A DNA stretch of 64,000 bases, taken from positions 147,533-211,532 of the forward strand of contig NZ_LMIB01000018.1 of NCBI RefSeq assembly GCF_001429065.1. Reading direction: 5' to 3'. The number at the start of each line of letters is the position of its first letter. Positions within the stretch are counted from its first letter, which is position 1. Position numbers and translations under genes: made by a program. Of the stretch, positions 17,501 through 26,127 are shown one piece after another. Below the pieces are notes generated by a model. It was given only the letters and a program-made list of their open reading frames with translations. It searched no databases and was not told the origin of the DNA. Source of the DNA: Sphingomonas sp. Root710 (lineage in GTDB: Bacteria; Pseudomonadota; Alphaproteobacteria; Sphingomonadales; Sphingomonadaceae).

Positions 17501-19255
17501 ATGGGCACCAAGGCTATTGGGGATCAGAGCACGCGGTCGGAACGGCCCTCGCTGGCGGACCGTTTCCGTCAGGCCGCCGATCCGTCGCTTGCCGACTTGC
17601 TCGAAACCTTTCATTTCGATCCTGATCGGGCGGAGATATTCCTGAACGGTCAACGTATGGTGCTGACCGACAATGCAGGCCTCGCCATCATGCGGCGTGA
17701 GCTGATTTCCGCGCTCGGCTACGATCGCGCCCGCGGGGTGATGTCCCGTATCGGCTACAGCATCGGATCCGGCGACGCCACGCTGGCGCTGGAGCTGCGC
17801 AAGGACGGCACGCTGTTCGAAGGCTTCACCGTCGGGCCCCAGCTCCACTCGCTGAAGGGATCGGTTCGCGTCGTTCCCAAGATATTCGAGGCCGACCGCA
17901 AGACCGGCTATTTCTACAGCGAATATGAATGGCACAATTCCGCCGAATGCCATGCCCATCTAAAGGAGATCGGGGTCGGCCCGCATCCCGGCGGCTGGCA
18001 GCAGGTGGGCTATGCATCCGGCTATTCGTCCGCCTTTTTCGGCCGGCCTATCATCTTCCGCGAACTGAACTGCGTGGCGATGGGCCACAAGCACTGCTTT
18101 CTCGTCGGCAAGCCGGCGGAGGACTGGGACGATCCTGACGGCGAACTGCGCTGGTTCCGCGCGGAAGGCTATCCGGATCGCCCGGCCAGACCCCGCAAGA
18201 CCAGCGTCGCGGTCAAGAACGTCGACGACGATGCGCTTGCCACCCGACCGATGGTCGGGGCATCGCCCGGCTTCAACGTGACGCTGCATCTGGTCGACAA
18301 GGTCGCCGGGTCGGAAGCCCCCGTGCTGTTCCTGGGCGAAAGCGGCGTCGGCAAGGAGGTATTCGCCCGCGAACTCCACCGTCGAAGCCGCCGCGCCGAC
18401 AAGGACCTCGTCGCCGTCAACTGCGCCGCCATTCCCGATACGCTGATCGAGGCCGAACTGTTCGGCGTCGAGAAGGGCGCCTATACCGGCGCCGATGCCT
18501 CCCGCCCCGGCCGTTTCGAACGGGCCAGCGGCGGCACGCTGTTCCTGGACGAGATCGGCACCTTGTCGCTCGCTGCGCAGGGCAAGCTGCTGCGCGTCCT
18601 GCAGGAGGGCGAATATGAGCGGGTCGGCGGCACCCGTTCGATCCGGTGCGACGTGCGGACCGTCGCCGCGACCAATGCGAATCTGCGCGGCGACGTCGAG
18701 GCCGGGCGGTTCCGCGCCGACCTGTTTTATCGGCTCAACACGTTCCCGATCTGGATCCCGCCGTTGCGGGACCGGCGCGCGGACATACCGCTTCTCGCCA
18801 ACTATTTCCTTCGCAAATTCGCCACCCGCCACCATAAGCGCGGCATCGGTTTCGATGACCGGGTCATTCGCCTATTCCACGACTATCCCTGGCCGGGCAA
18901 CATCCGCGAGATGGAGAATACCATCGAGCGCGGCGTGATCCTGGCGGCCGATGGAGAGCTGATCGGCGTCCATCACCTGATGATGTCAGGCGACGCCCTG
19001 CGCCCCGATGACGGCCTGTCGCACGATCCGCTCGCCGACTTCATCATCGAGACGTCCAAGCGCCCGCAGCCGTTGCGGATCGGGACGACGCTCGTCGAAA
19101 GCGGCCTGTCCCACGACGAGGTGATCGATCAGATGGTCCGCAGCGCGCTGGACCAGTGCGGCGGCAATCAAATCGAGGCCGGACGCATGATCGGCATGAC
19201 CCGCAACCAGATTGCCTATCGAATCAAGAAACTCGGCCTCCGCCAGACCGGCTGA
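17501..19255 (+). CDS. Sigma-54-dependent activator of the XylR/DmpR/PoxR type (aromatic sensor, V4R domain)
   Basis: The 584-residue product has three parts. Residues 1-210 are an XylR-N plus V4R aromatic-sensing domain (GYASGYSSAFFGRP at 170-183, RELNCVAMGHKHC ending at 199). Residues about 250-490 are an AAA+ domain with Walker A GESGVGKE (279-286), GAYTGA (326-331, the sigma-54 contact loop) and Walker B GGTLFLDE. A Fis-type HTH lies at the C-terminus (RMIGMTRNQIAYRIKKLGL). Binding of an aromatic effector releases repression of ATPase activity. In phenol sensors a zinc site is C-E-C-C; here E188, C191 and C199 fit, but the first cysteine position appears to be G165. It is divergent from the operon it probably activates. 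Confidence 0.94.
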   Translation: MGTKAIGDQSTRSERPSLADRFRQAADPSLADLLETFHFDPDRAEIFLNGQRMVLTDNAGLAIMRRELISALGYDRARGVMSRIGYSIGSGDATLALELRKDGTLFEGFTVGPQLHSLKGSVRVVPKIFEADRKTGYFYSEYEWHNSAECHAHLKEIGVGPHPGGWQQVGYASGYSSAFFGRPIIFRELNCVAMGHKHCFLVGKPAEDWDDPDGELRWFRAEGYPDRPARPRKTSVAVKNVDDDALATRPMVGASPGFNVTLHLVDKVAGSEAPVLFLGESGVGKEVFARELHRRSRRADKDLVAVNCAAIPDTLIEAELFGVEKGAYTGADASRPGRFERASGGTLFLDEIGTLSLAAQGKLLRVLQEGEYERVGGTRSIRCDVRTVAATNANLRGDVEAGRFRADLFYRLNTFPIWIPPLRDRRADIPLLANYFLRKFATRHHKRGIGFDDRVIRLFHDYPWPGNIREMENTIERGVILAADGELIGVHHLMMSGDALRPDDGLSHDPLADFIIETSKRPQPLRIGTTLVESGLSHDEVIDQMVRSALDQCGGNQIEAGRMIGMTRNQIAYRIKKLGLRQTG

Positions 19256-19356
19256 CCTTTGGCAGGCAGCGTAAACGATGCGTAGCGGTTTTCGCCTGCG
19301 ATTGGTTCCGGCGGTCTCGCGTGGGCATCGAGCAGGTCGAGCGCACGTCTGTCTGC

Positions 19357-19650
19357 TCAATATCCCACCAGTTTATGTGTGTGACGAGCCGTGGGGGGGA
19401 CGGAAAAGCAATGCTCGACCTGTGCGCGGATCTGAGGATATAGCTCCGTCTTCCGCATATCCAGGCGATGGTCCGCGGTTTCCCAGCTCGCGATGACCAT
19501 GAAATTGCGCGGGTCATCGACTTCCTGATGCAATTCCAGTCCCTTGAAGCCGGGCACTTGTCGAAAAAGCAGCTTTGAGGCTTCGGTCCCTCTGATGAAG
19601 CTCTCCTCCATGCCTTCCTTTACCCGAAATTCCGCGACTTCGAAGATCAT
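19357..19650 (-). CDS. Antibiotic-biosynthesis-monooxygenase (ABM) fold protein
   Basis: The 97-residue product has the dimeric ferredoxin-like ABM pattern: VAEFRVKEGMEESFI, LFRQVPGFKGLELHQEVDDP, MVIASWETADHR. Members include quinol monooxygenases and heme-degrading enzymes but also many proteins of unknown role. It follows the quinone-oxidoreductase-like gene by about 110 bases on the same strand, so a role in handling quinones made from dihydroxy-aromatics is plausible. No cofactor-binding motif can be read. It converges on the sigma-54 activator gene. Confidence 0.8.
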   Translation of the reverse strand: MIFEVAEFRVKEGMEESFIRGTEASKLLFRQVPGFKGLELHQEVDDPRNFMVIASWETADHRLDMRKTELYPQIRAQVEHCFSVPPTARHTHKLVGY

Positions 19651-19760
19651 GGTTCACTCTCCCGATACAGCCTTGCGGCAACGAATTTCTTTCGATCGAT
19701 CCTGCGGCACATCCCGATATCCATAGCGGTGGCCGGGCGAAGCGGGCGTATTCTGCCGGT

Positions 19761-20780
19761 TCAAAGCTCGAGCACGACCTTGCCAAAAGGGGACCCCGAC
19801 TGGAGACAAGCCAATGCGCGGCATGCTTCGGTCCAGGGCATGACCTCGCTTATAATGGGTCGTATGCGATGGTGATCGATTGCCCGGCACATCGCTTCGA
19901 ACATGTCGCGGGAGCCGACGAGAACAGCTTTCACCGTGGCGGCGCTCGCCAGAAGCGTCGCGGGATCGAGGGGAGAACCTGCTTCCAGCATGCCGACGAC
20001 CGAGATCCACCCGTTCATCCTCACCGCCCGAAGGCTTTCCGCCAGCGTGCCCCGGGCTCCCATATCGAGGATGAAATCGCAGCCGCGGTCACTGGTCAGC
20101 CGACGCGCCGCCCCCGCCCATTCGCTGTCGGTGCGGTAATTGATCGCATGGTCCGCGCCGTGCCGGCGGGCGCGATCGATCTTTTCATCCGATGATGAGG
20201 TGATGACCGTTTCCAGTCCGGCGGCCTTGGCGAATTGCAGGGCGAAGAGCGAGACGCTGCCGGTTCCTTGCAGAAGCGCGACGTCGCCCGGCAGCAGCGG
20301 CGGCCCGTCGAACAGCGCTGCCCATGCGGTGAGTCCGGCGCACGCCAGGCAGGCGGCTTCTGCGTCAGTCAGGAAGTCCGGTGCACGGACGGCCGCCTCT
20401 TCGCTGATCACGACATATTCGCGGCCCAGCCCGGGCATGTTCATCCCTAGCGCACGCGCGACCCGTCCCGGCGTTGGCGGACCCGTGATCCATCCGGGGA
20501 TCAGGGTGGGAATGACCCGATCGCCCACGGCCGCACGGCTCACGCCCTCGCCGACGCTTTCGACAATTCCACAGCCGTCGCCGAACGGAATGACGGCCGA
20601 TTCCGAGAGGCTGCCGCGCACGTGGCGTCCATTGGCGATCAGCAGGTCGCGAAAATTGAGTGAGATCGCCCTCATGCGAAGGAGGATTTCGCCGGGTCCG
20701 GGAACCGGGATGGGAGCGTCGGCAAGCCGGATGCTGTCGATGCCCCATGGTGCCGATACCGTCAGCGCGCGCATCGACAT
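19761..20780 (-). CDS. Medium-chain dehydrogenase/reductase (zinc-free, quinone-oxidoreductase-like)
   Basis: Start ATG 20780 is chosen because GGAGG lies eight bases upstream; GTG 20789 would add three residues. The 339-residue product has a GroES-like N-terminus (PVPGPGEILLRMRAISLNFRDL), a proton-relay aspartate region (VIPFGDGCGIV) and the nucleotide-binding segment LLQGTGSVSLFALQFAKAAG. The catalytic zinc cysteine of alcohol dehydrogenases is absent. Typical reactions are NAD(P)H-dependent reduction of quinones or enones, or oxidation of alcohols. It is divergent from the FAD hydroxylase gene and probably serves the same pathway. Confidence 0.88.
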   Translation of the reverse strand: MSMRALTVSAPWGIDSIRLADAPIPVPGPGEILLRMRAISLNFRDLLIANGRHVRGSLSESAVIPFGDGCGIVESVGEGVSRAAVGDRVIPTLIPGWITGPPTPGRVARALGMNMPGLGREYVVISEEAAVRAPDFLTDAEAACLACAGLTAWAALFDGPPLLPGDVALLQGTGSVSLFALQFAKAAGLETVITSSSDEKIDRARRHGADHAINYRTDSEWAGAARRLTSDRGCDFILDMGARGTLAESLRAVRMNGWISVVGMLEAGSPLDPATLLASAATVKAVLVGSRDMFEAMCRAIDHHRIRPIISEVMPWTEACRALACLQSGSPFGKVVLEL

Positions 20781-20985
20781 GTCTTCCACCTCCGCAGGTC
20801 CTTGAAGCGAGACATTAGCGCTCCGAGCGCGGGATGGGGGATGCCAGCAATATCTCCCTGATACCTGGGCGAGTGCAACCGCGACGATCCTTGCCGATGT
20901 GCTCCAGGTATCGGACGGTCAATTCCTCCATCCTTCTCCACATCAACGCCTTTGCTAGCCCTGCGCGACCATAGGGAGAGCAGCA

Positions 20986-22659
20986 ATGGCAATCGAGATC
21001 CGGCCGCAGGCCGACCCTGTCATCATCACGGGCGCCGGTCCGGCGGGGCTTGCGCTGGCGATCGAACTGGGCAACCGCTCGGTGCCGTGCCTTATCGTCG
21101 AACGGAACGATCGCACCGGCGCCGCGCCGCGCGCCAAGCTGACGAACGTTAGAACACGAGAGCATCTGCGGCGCTGGGGTATCGCCGACGCGCTCGCCAA
21201 GGCGGCGCCACTCGGGGTGGACTATCCATCGCACATCGTGTTCGTGACCAGGCTTGCTGGTCCGCTCGTGACCCGGATCGAAGACGCCTTTGCTTGCAAG
21301 CCCGAGCGTGACCACCGCTATTCGGAGCATGCGCAATGGATCCCGCAATATAAGCTCGAGGCGGCACTGTTGGATCACGTCGCCAAGCTGCCTTCGGTGC
21401 AGGTGGCGATGGGTCACGAACTTGTCGACTTCGAGCAGGAAGGCGATCGGGTCCGCGCGCGCATCCGCGATGCCGCCACCGGCGTCGAACGGACCGTACG
21501 CGGCCCATATCTGGTCGGCGCCGACGGAGCGCGCAGCACCGTTCGAGAACGGTGCGGCATCGAGATGCGGGGACGCTACGGACTGTCGTACAACTACAAC
21601 ACCATCTTCGAGGCGCCGGGGATCGCCCAGGCGCACGGCCACGGTCCCGGCATCCACTATTGGCAACTCAACGCGGACGTCCCGAGCACGATCGGGCCGA
21701 TGGACGTGGGAGACCGTTGGTACTTCATCCCGATGGGACTGAGGGAAGGGGAGCGCTTTTCGGATCACGACATGCCCGACATTCTTCGCCGCGCGACCGG
21801 CCTGGATCTTCCGTACAGGATATTGAGCTCGGACTCATGGGTGGCCAGCCGGCTGCTGGCCGAACGCTATTCCTCGGGCCGGGTCTTCCTGATCGGAGAC
21901 GCCTGCCACCTCCACCCGCCCTTCGGAGGTCATGGCATGAACATGGGGATCGGCGATGCCGTGGATCTCGGCTGGAAGCTGGCAGCCGTGCTGCAAGGGT
22001 GGGGCCATGCTTCTCTGTTGAAGAGCTATGAGATCGAGCGAAGGCCCGTGCACGAGCGCGTGCTGGAGGAAACCGAGATCAATCACAGCACCGCGGCCAA
22101 CAAGCTGGCCCGGGACGGAATAGAGGATTTGTCGGCAAAGGGTGAAGAGGTGCGCAGACAGGTGGCGGAATTCATCCATCAGACCAAGGGCAGGGAGTTC
22201 CACAGCCTGAACATCGTACTTGGGTACAGCTATGCCGGTTCGCCGCTGATCAAGAATGAGGAAGACGGCGTCGACCGATGGTTGCCCACGCCCGATTATA
22301 TTCCGTCGGCACGGCCGGGCAACCTGGCCCCGCACCGCTGGCTTGACGATGGATGTTCACTGTACGACCGATTCGGCCAGGGCTTCACGCTGCTCCTGCT
22401 CGACACACGGAGCAAAGCGCAGGCCGGCGAGATGAAGGCCAAGGCGGACGCAATGGGCATTCCGCTCGATATCGTCGAGTTGAACGAGCCCGCACTGCTC
22501 GATCTTTATGAAACGCCGTTGGCGTTGATCCGCCCCGATCAGCATGTGGCGTGGCGTGGCAGTGCCCCACCCGCCGATCTCCTGACACGAGTGACAGGGC
22601 ACCATCTGTCTCGAGGCGGCGGCGAATGTCCAGCGTCGGGCGGAAGCGGTGAAATCTGA
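20986..22659 (+). CDS. FAD-dependent aromatic hydroxylase (PheA/TfdB/MhpA class), copy 1
   Basis: The 557-residue product has the three group A flavoprotein hydroxylase motifs: GAGPAG at 16-21, GADGARSTVR near 178 and GDACHLHPPFGGHGMNMGIGDA near 304. The C-terminal thioredoxin-like domain ends in LIRPDQHVAWRG, typical of phenol- and hydroxyphenylpropionate-type hydroxylases. These use NAD(P)H and O2 to add a hydroxyl ortho to an existing phenol. It is clearly more distant from the other two FAD hydroxylases here than they are from each other. It converges on the LysR gene and is divergent from the quinone-oxidoreductase-like gene. Confidence 0.94.
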   Translation: MAIEIRPQADPVIITGAGPAGLALAIELGNRSVPCLIVERNDRTGAAPRAKLTNVRTREHLRRWGIADALAKAAPLGVDYPSHIVFVTRLAGPLVTRIEDAFACKPERDHRYSEHAQWIPQYKLEAALLDHVAKLPSVQVAMGHELVDFEQEGDRVRARIRDAATGVERTVRGPYLVGADGARSTVRERCGIEMRGRYGLSYNYNTIFEAPGIAQAHGHGPGIHYWQLNADVPSTIGPMDVGDRWYFIPMGLREGERFSDHDMPDILRRATGLDLPYRILSSDSWVASRLLAERYSSGRVFLIGDACHLHPPFGGHGMNMGIGDAVDLGWKLAAVLQGWGHASLLKSYEIERRPVHERVLEETEINHSTAANKLARDGIEDLSAKGEEVRRQVAEFIHQTKGREFHSLNIVLGYSYAGSPLIKNEEDGVDRWLPTPDYIPSARPGNLAPHRWLDDGCSLYDRFGQGFTLLLLDTRSKAQAGEMKAKADAMGIPLDIVELNEPALLDLYETPLALIRPDQHVAWRGSAPPADLLTRVTGHHLSRGGGECPASGGSGEI

Positions 22660-22664
22660 CCTCG

Positions 22665-23582
22665 CTAAACCAGCGCTTCCTCCAGGAGGAAATTATGGGC
22701 CGCCTTGCGGATAAGATCGCACAGATGCTCCGCCGCGGGCGTGAGGCGGAGACCGTGCCGACGGGCGCTGCAGATCGGTGGCGAGTGGAAGGGGCCCACC
22801 CCTTCGAATTTCGTCACGAGTTTCGACAAGGATGAAAATCCGAAGACATGCTCGGGCAGCATGGTGAGGAAGTCCGAACTCGCGACCGACAATATCGTTA
22901 TCAGAGGGGATCCGGAGTGGATCAGCACCTTCGGCGGCGGCAGACCGGCCTCCGCGAACAAGGGGGTGAAGTCGGTTTCGGTCGTCGACTTCGCGGTGGC
23001 CGGCCTGACCCACCCGCAGCGGGCTAGATCGGCGAGGCTGGTCGCGCCGGCAAGGGGGTGCCCGGTCCGCCCCACCACTCTCCGGCTGGCGTCAAAAAGC
23101 CGCTCGACCGAGAAGCGTGGATGCGCGATCGAGAGTTCCAGCGGCCCAACCCAGAAGTCGACCACCCCATTTTCCAGATGAGGTTCGGCCGTCTGGAACA
23201 AGCCTTCGGAAATGCGCAGGACGACGTTCGGATAGCGCCGGTTGAATGCTGACAGGATGCGCGGCATGAGCGTCATGCAGATGACGGGGGAAAAAACGAC
23301 CGCGATTTCGCCGGTCAACTCCTGCTTGCTTTGCGCAATCTCGTCCTGAGCCCGTTGGAGTTCGGCCTGGATAGCCTCGACCCGCTGGGTGAAGAGCGCA
23401 CCTTTCTCCGTGAGGACCACGCCCTTGGCATGCCGCTCGAACAAGGCGACGCCGAGTTCATGCTCGAGCTGCTGTATGCTGCGCGTAATAACGGGTTGGG
23501 CCAGGCCAAGATGCCGCGCAGCTGCCCTGAGGCTCCCCGTTTCGACGACGGCGAGGAGGTCGCGGAAATGATGGAGCTTCAC
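22665..23582 (-). CDS. LysR-family transcriptional regulator, paralogue A
   Basis: The 305-residue product starts at GTG 23582, two bases after the stop of the upstream gene. The N-terminal winged HTH is MKLHHFRDLLAVVETGSLRAAARHLGLAQPVITRSIQQLE, followed by a periplasmic-binding-like effector domain. It is strikingly similar to paralogue B at 27213-28130: same length, near-identical HTH, shared effector-domain blocks. It is the last gene of the ring-cleavage operon. LysR regulators of aromatic pathways usually bind a pathway intermediate and activate a divergent or distant promoter; the target could be the operon itself or the convergent hydroxylase. Confidence 0.93.
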   Translation of the reverse strand: MKLHHFRDLLAVVETGSLRAAARHLGLAQPVITRSIQQLEHELGVALFERHAKGVVLTEKGALFTQRVEAIQAELQRAQDEIAQSKQELTGEIAVVFSPVICMTLMPRILSAFNRRYPNVVLRISEGLFQTAEPHLENGVVDFWVGPLELSIAHPRFSVERLFDASRRVVGRTGHPLAGATSLADLARCGWVRPATAKSTTETDFTPLFAEAGLPPPKVLIHSGSPLITILSVASSDFLTMLPEHVFGFSSLSKLVTKFEGVGPFHSPPICSARRHGLRLTPAAEHLCDLIRKAAHNFLLEEALV

Positions 23583-23584
23583 GT

Positions 23585-24130
23585 CTACAGCCGCCCATTT
23601 TCGGCGCTGATTCCGAACGCAGCCACGAAGCGCGACACCATGTTATAGGCGGCGATGAGCCCGACGAGGTCGACCAGGGTTTCCGCGCTGGGGAAAGCAT
23701 CATGTGCCGCAGCGAAGACGCCGTCCGACACATGGATGTCGTGGGTCATCTCCAACGCCAGCCTAGCCGCCGCGCGCTCCTGTCGATCGAACAGGCGCTG
23801 GTCTTCCAGCACCGCCGGCATATCCGCCAGCGCGTCGAGTTGCGCCCGGGATCCGCCGGCCGCGAGAAAGCGAGGCGCGTGGCTCAACAACTGGTAATCA
23901 ACGCCATTCGCCGCCCCGACGACGCACATGACGAACTGGCTGAGCCTGTCGGGGAGGGAAAGGCCGCCCGTCAGCATCCGGCTGAAATCATTCCACCCCC
24001 TGGTGAAAATCGGACTGTGCAGCATCAGCCGGTCCATCCGGAGCAGATGCCCGCCACGCCTTTGCCGGACTGCCGATGCCAAGGGATCGAGCGCCAGCTC
24101 GTTTTCCGTGCGCAGCGCAATCCTGCTCAT
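23585..24130 (-). CDS. Carboxymuconolactone decarboxylase / AhpD-like protein without CxxC
   Basis: Start ATG 24130 is favoured by GGAG six bases upstream; a TTG at 24172 has no site. The 181-residue product follows the all-helical CMD/AhpD layout (SRMLTGGLSLPDRLSQFVMCVVGAANGVDYQLLSHAPRF, where D and H lie where the AhpD family has its active-site region). The redox CxxC of AhpD is absent, so peroxidase-like activity is unlikely. True 4-carboxymuconolactone decarboxylases belong to the intradiol beta-ketoadipate route, which does not match the extradiol enzyme here. The role is therefore open. Confidence 0.75.
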   Translation of the reverse strand: MSRIALRTENELALDPLASAVRQRRGGHLLRMDRLMLHSPIFTRGWNDFSRMLTGGLSLPDRLSQFVMCVVGAANGVDYQLLSHAPRFLAAGGSRAQLDALADMPAVLEDQRLFDRQERAAARLALEMTHDIHVSDGVFAAAHDAFPSAETLVDLVGLIAAYNMVSRFVAAFGISAENGRL

Positions 24131-24172
24131 CTCTTGCTCCGTAAATCCGGCCGGTCCGTTTGGGCTTGGCAA

Positions 24173-25129
24173 TCAGGCGGTCGGTGCCTGAGCGGGATTT
24201 GGCGGCGGAGACCAGATCGAAAGCGTCTCGTCCACGAGTGCGATGTTGCCGGGTCGGTGTTGGTCGTTGACCATGTCACCGTCGATGCAATGCTCCAGCT
24301 GATTGCCGAATGGATCGCGCCAATAGTCGAACACTTCGCTGCCGAGGATATGACGGCCGATGCCCCAGTCGTGGGTGTGGCCGCAGCTCTTGAGGTGGTA
24401 ATGCCCCAGCATCAGGTCATCCCAGTCGAGCGTGACGAACGCGCTGTGATGGATTCCGGACGTGCCACCCTTCGCGACCGCGATGGTATGGTGATCGGTA
24501 TAGGCAGCGCCGCTGTTGCAGTGAAGAAACGCGACCACGGACTCCGCGGGATCGTCGGCATACATCCGATCCGACACCTGCATGCCGAGCAGGTCGCAGT
24601 AAAAGCCGACCGCTGCTGAGAACTCGGGTCCTTCCAGCACGGCATGCTCGATTCTGGCGACATGCGAAGGGCCGCGCGCGGGCCTTTGGAGCGAACCAAG
24701 CCGGCGGGCCTTTTTCGAATCATTGAGTATCAAAGGTTCGCGCACCGGCAGCGGCTCCAGCGTCGCCTGTCCCCACAACAAGTCCACGCGGATGCCATTA
24801 GGATCCGTCAGAACGGCACGCATGCCGCCGCCCGGTTCGTTCGATGGCTCGACGGCCGCCCCGGCTCGAGCTGCAATCCTCTCGAGATCCTCCCGATCGT
24901 CGAGCCTCAGGCCCACACCCACGGCCCGCGCATTCTCGCCCCATTCCGTGACATGGATATGATGCTCGCTCCCCGTGCCGCGCATGTACAGCGCCGTCTC
25001 GGTCCTGACGGATCGGATCAGACCGAAGTCGGTCAGAAAACGCTCCATCAGATCAAGATCGGGCGCCTCGTAGCGAACGTAGCGGATGCCGGTCACACCT
25101 GTCATTTTCGTCGCTCCATCCTGTGTCAT
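24173..25129 (-). CDS. Type I extradiol ring-cleavage dioxygenase (VOC superfamily)
   Basis: The 318-residue product has two VOC modules, as in 2,3-dihydroxybiphenyl and catechol 2,3-dioxygenases. The probable iron(II) ligands are H162 (RIEHAVLEG), H227 or H228 (GIHHSAF) and E279 (GNQLEHCIDGD). It would cleave a catechol next to the diol to give a yellow ring-opened product. The ATG at 25129 overlaps the TGA of the FAH-family gene (ATGA). An in-frame ATG at 25105 with GGAG upstream is an alternative. It is the central ring-opening step of this operon; the exact catechol is unknown. Confidence 0.93.
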   Translation of the reverse strand: MTQDGATKMTGVTGIRYVRYEAPDLDLMERFLTDFGLIRSVRTETALYMRGTGSEHHIHVTEWGENARAVGVGLRLDDREDLERIAARAGAAVEPSNEPGGGMRAVLTDPNGIRVDLLWGQATLEPLPVREPLILNDSKKARRLGSLQRPARGPSHVARIEHAVLEGPEFSAAVGFYCDLLGMQVSDRMYADDPAESVVAFLHCNSGAAYTDHHTIAVAKGGTSGIHHSAFVTLDWDDLMLGHYHLKSCGHTHDWGIGRHILGSEVFDYWRDPFGNQLEHCIDGDMVNDQHRPGNIALVDETLSIWSPPPNPAQAPTA

Positions 25130-26085
25130 GCGCTGTGCGGGAACAGCACGCGGTTGCGCAGCACGCCGATGCCTTCGATCTCCAATTCGACGACGTCGCC
25201 ATGATTCAGCTGTTTATCCAGCTCCAACCCGCAGCCGCCGAGCACCGTCCCCGAGCCGATCACCTCACCGGCGAAGAGCGCCTTGCCCCGGCTGAACTGA
25301 ACCAGCGCGTCCTCCCAACGATGATGCATCGTGCCGGTCGAACCCGAAGACCAGATTTCCCCATTGATCCTGGCGGTCATCTGGAGGTCGTACGGATCGG
25401 CGAACTCGTCTGGCGTGGCGATGCAGGGACCGAAGCTGTTGGCGAAGTCCTTCGCTTCCCCTGGACCGAGCTTGGCTTCCATGAACGGGAACTGCAGATC
25501 GCGCGCAGACCAGTCATTGAAGATGGTGAACCCGAAGATATGCTCATGGGCGACGGACCGCTCTATGTTGCTGGCCGTCTTGCCGACAACGCACGCCCAT
25601 TCCAGCTCATAATCAGCCCATCCAGGCTGCACCGGCCAGGGAATATCGTCTTCCGGGCCATATACATGCAGATGATCGGCATTGTAGTAGATCACCTGAT
25701 TGTAGAACTGCGCGTTTAGCCAGTTCCCGTTGGGGCCTTCCGGCGTGGGCTCGGGTTTTCCAGCCGCCTTCGCCTGCGCTTTCGCGATTTTGCCGGCGGA
25801 TACTTCCATATGCTCCAGGAAGAGGCAGCAGTCGCGGAACCGGACGGGGCGGGGCAAGGGCGCGAGCAGTCGGGGCGAACGCACCAGCGCCCCCCCTTCT
25901 GCTGTCTCGGCAAGCGATCGAGCGATGGCGACCGCCGGTTCGCCCGCTTCGATAAGGGACTGCATGCTGTCCGGAAAATCGCCTACCCCGGCCATGGTGG
26001 CGGCTAGAGGAAGATCCAGAACCGCTTCCCCCACGATCGCTCCGAGCGTAGGTCCTTTGACGCCTTTGAACGTGACGAATCTCAT
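25126..26085 (-). CDS. Fumarylacetoacetate hydrolase (FAH) family enzyme 1
   Basis: The 319-residue product shows the FAH fold core: WADYELEWACVVGK with acidic metal ligands, HIFGFTIFNDWSARDLQ, and GSGTVLGGCGLELDKQLNHGDVVELEIEGIGVLRN. Family members hydrolyse C-C bonds of 1,3-diketo acids or act as hydratases, isomerases or decarboxylases in meta-cleavage routes. The subtype with a longer N-terminal part resembles true fumarylacetoacetase more than the short pentadienoate hydratases. It is coupled by ATGA overlap to the extradiol dioxygenase gene, so it probably acts on a product of ring cleavage. Confidence 0.9.
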   Translation of the reverse strand: MRFVTFKGVKGPTLGAIVGEAVLDLPLAATMAGVGDFPDSMQSLIEAGEPAVAIARSLAETAEGGALVRSPRLLAPLPRPVRFRDCCLFLEHMEVSAGKIAKAQAKAAGKPEPTPEGPNGNWLNAQFYNQVIYYNADHLHVYGPEDDIPWPVQPGWADYELEWACVVGKTASNIERSVAHEHIFGFTIFNDWSARDLQFPFMEAKLGPGEAKDFANSFGPCIATPDEFADPYDLQMTARINGEIWSSGSTGTMHHRWEDALVQFSRGKALFAGEVIGSGTVLGGCGLELDKQLNHGDVVELEIEGIGVLRNRVLFPHSA

Positions 26086-26127
26086 GCTGGTCTATCCTCG
26101 TTCCGAAGCGGCGACGTCCCGAATGGG

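Noticed and set aside
20815-21768. A 317-codon open frame on the minus strand opposite FAD hydroxylase 1
   Set aside because: It is a shadow frame without motifs. The stretch before the hydroxylase is promoter DNA shared with the divergent dehydrogenase gene.
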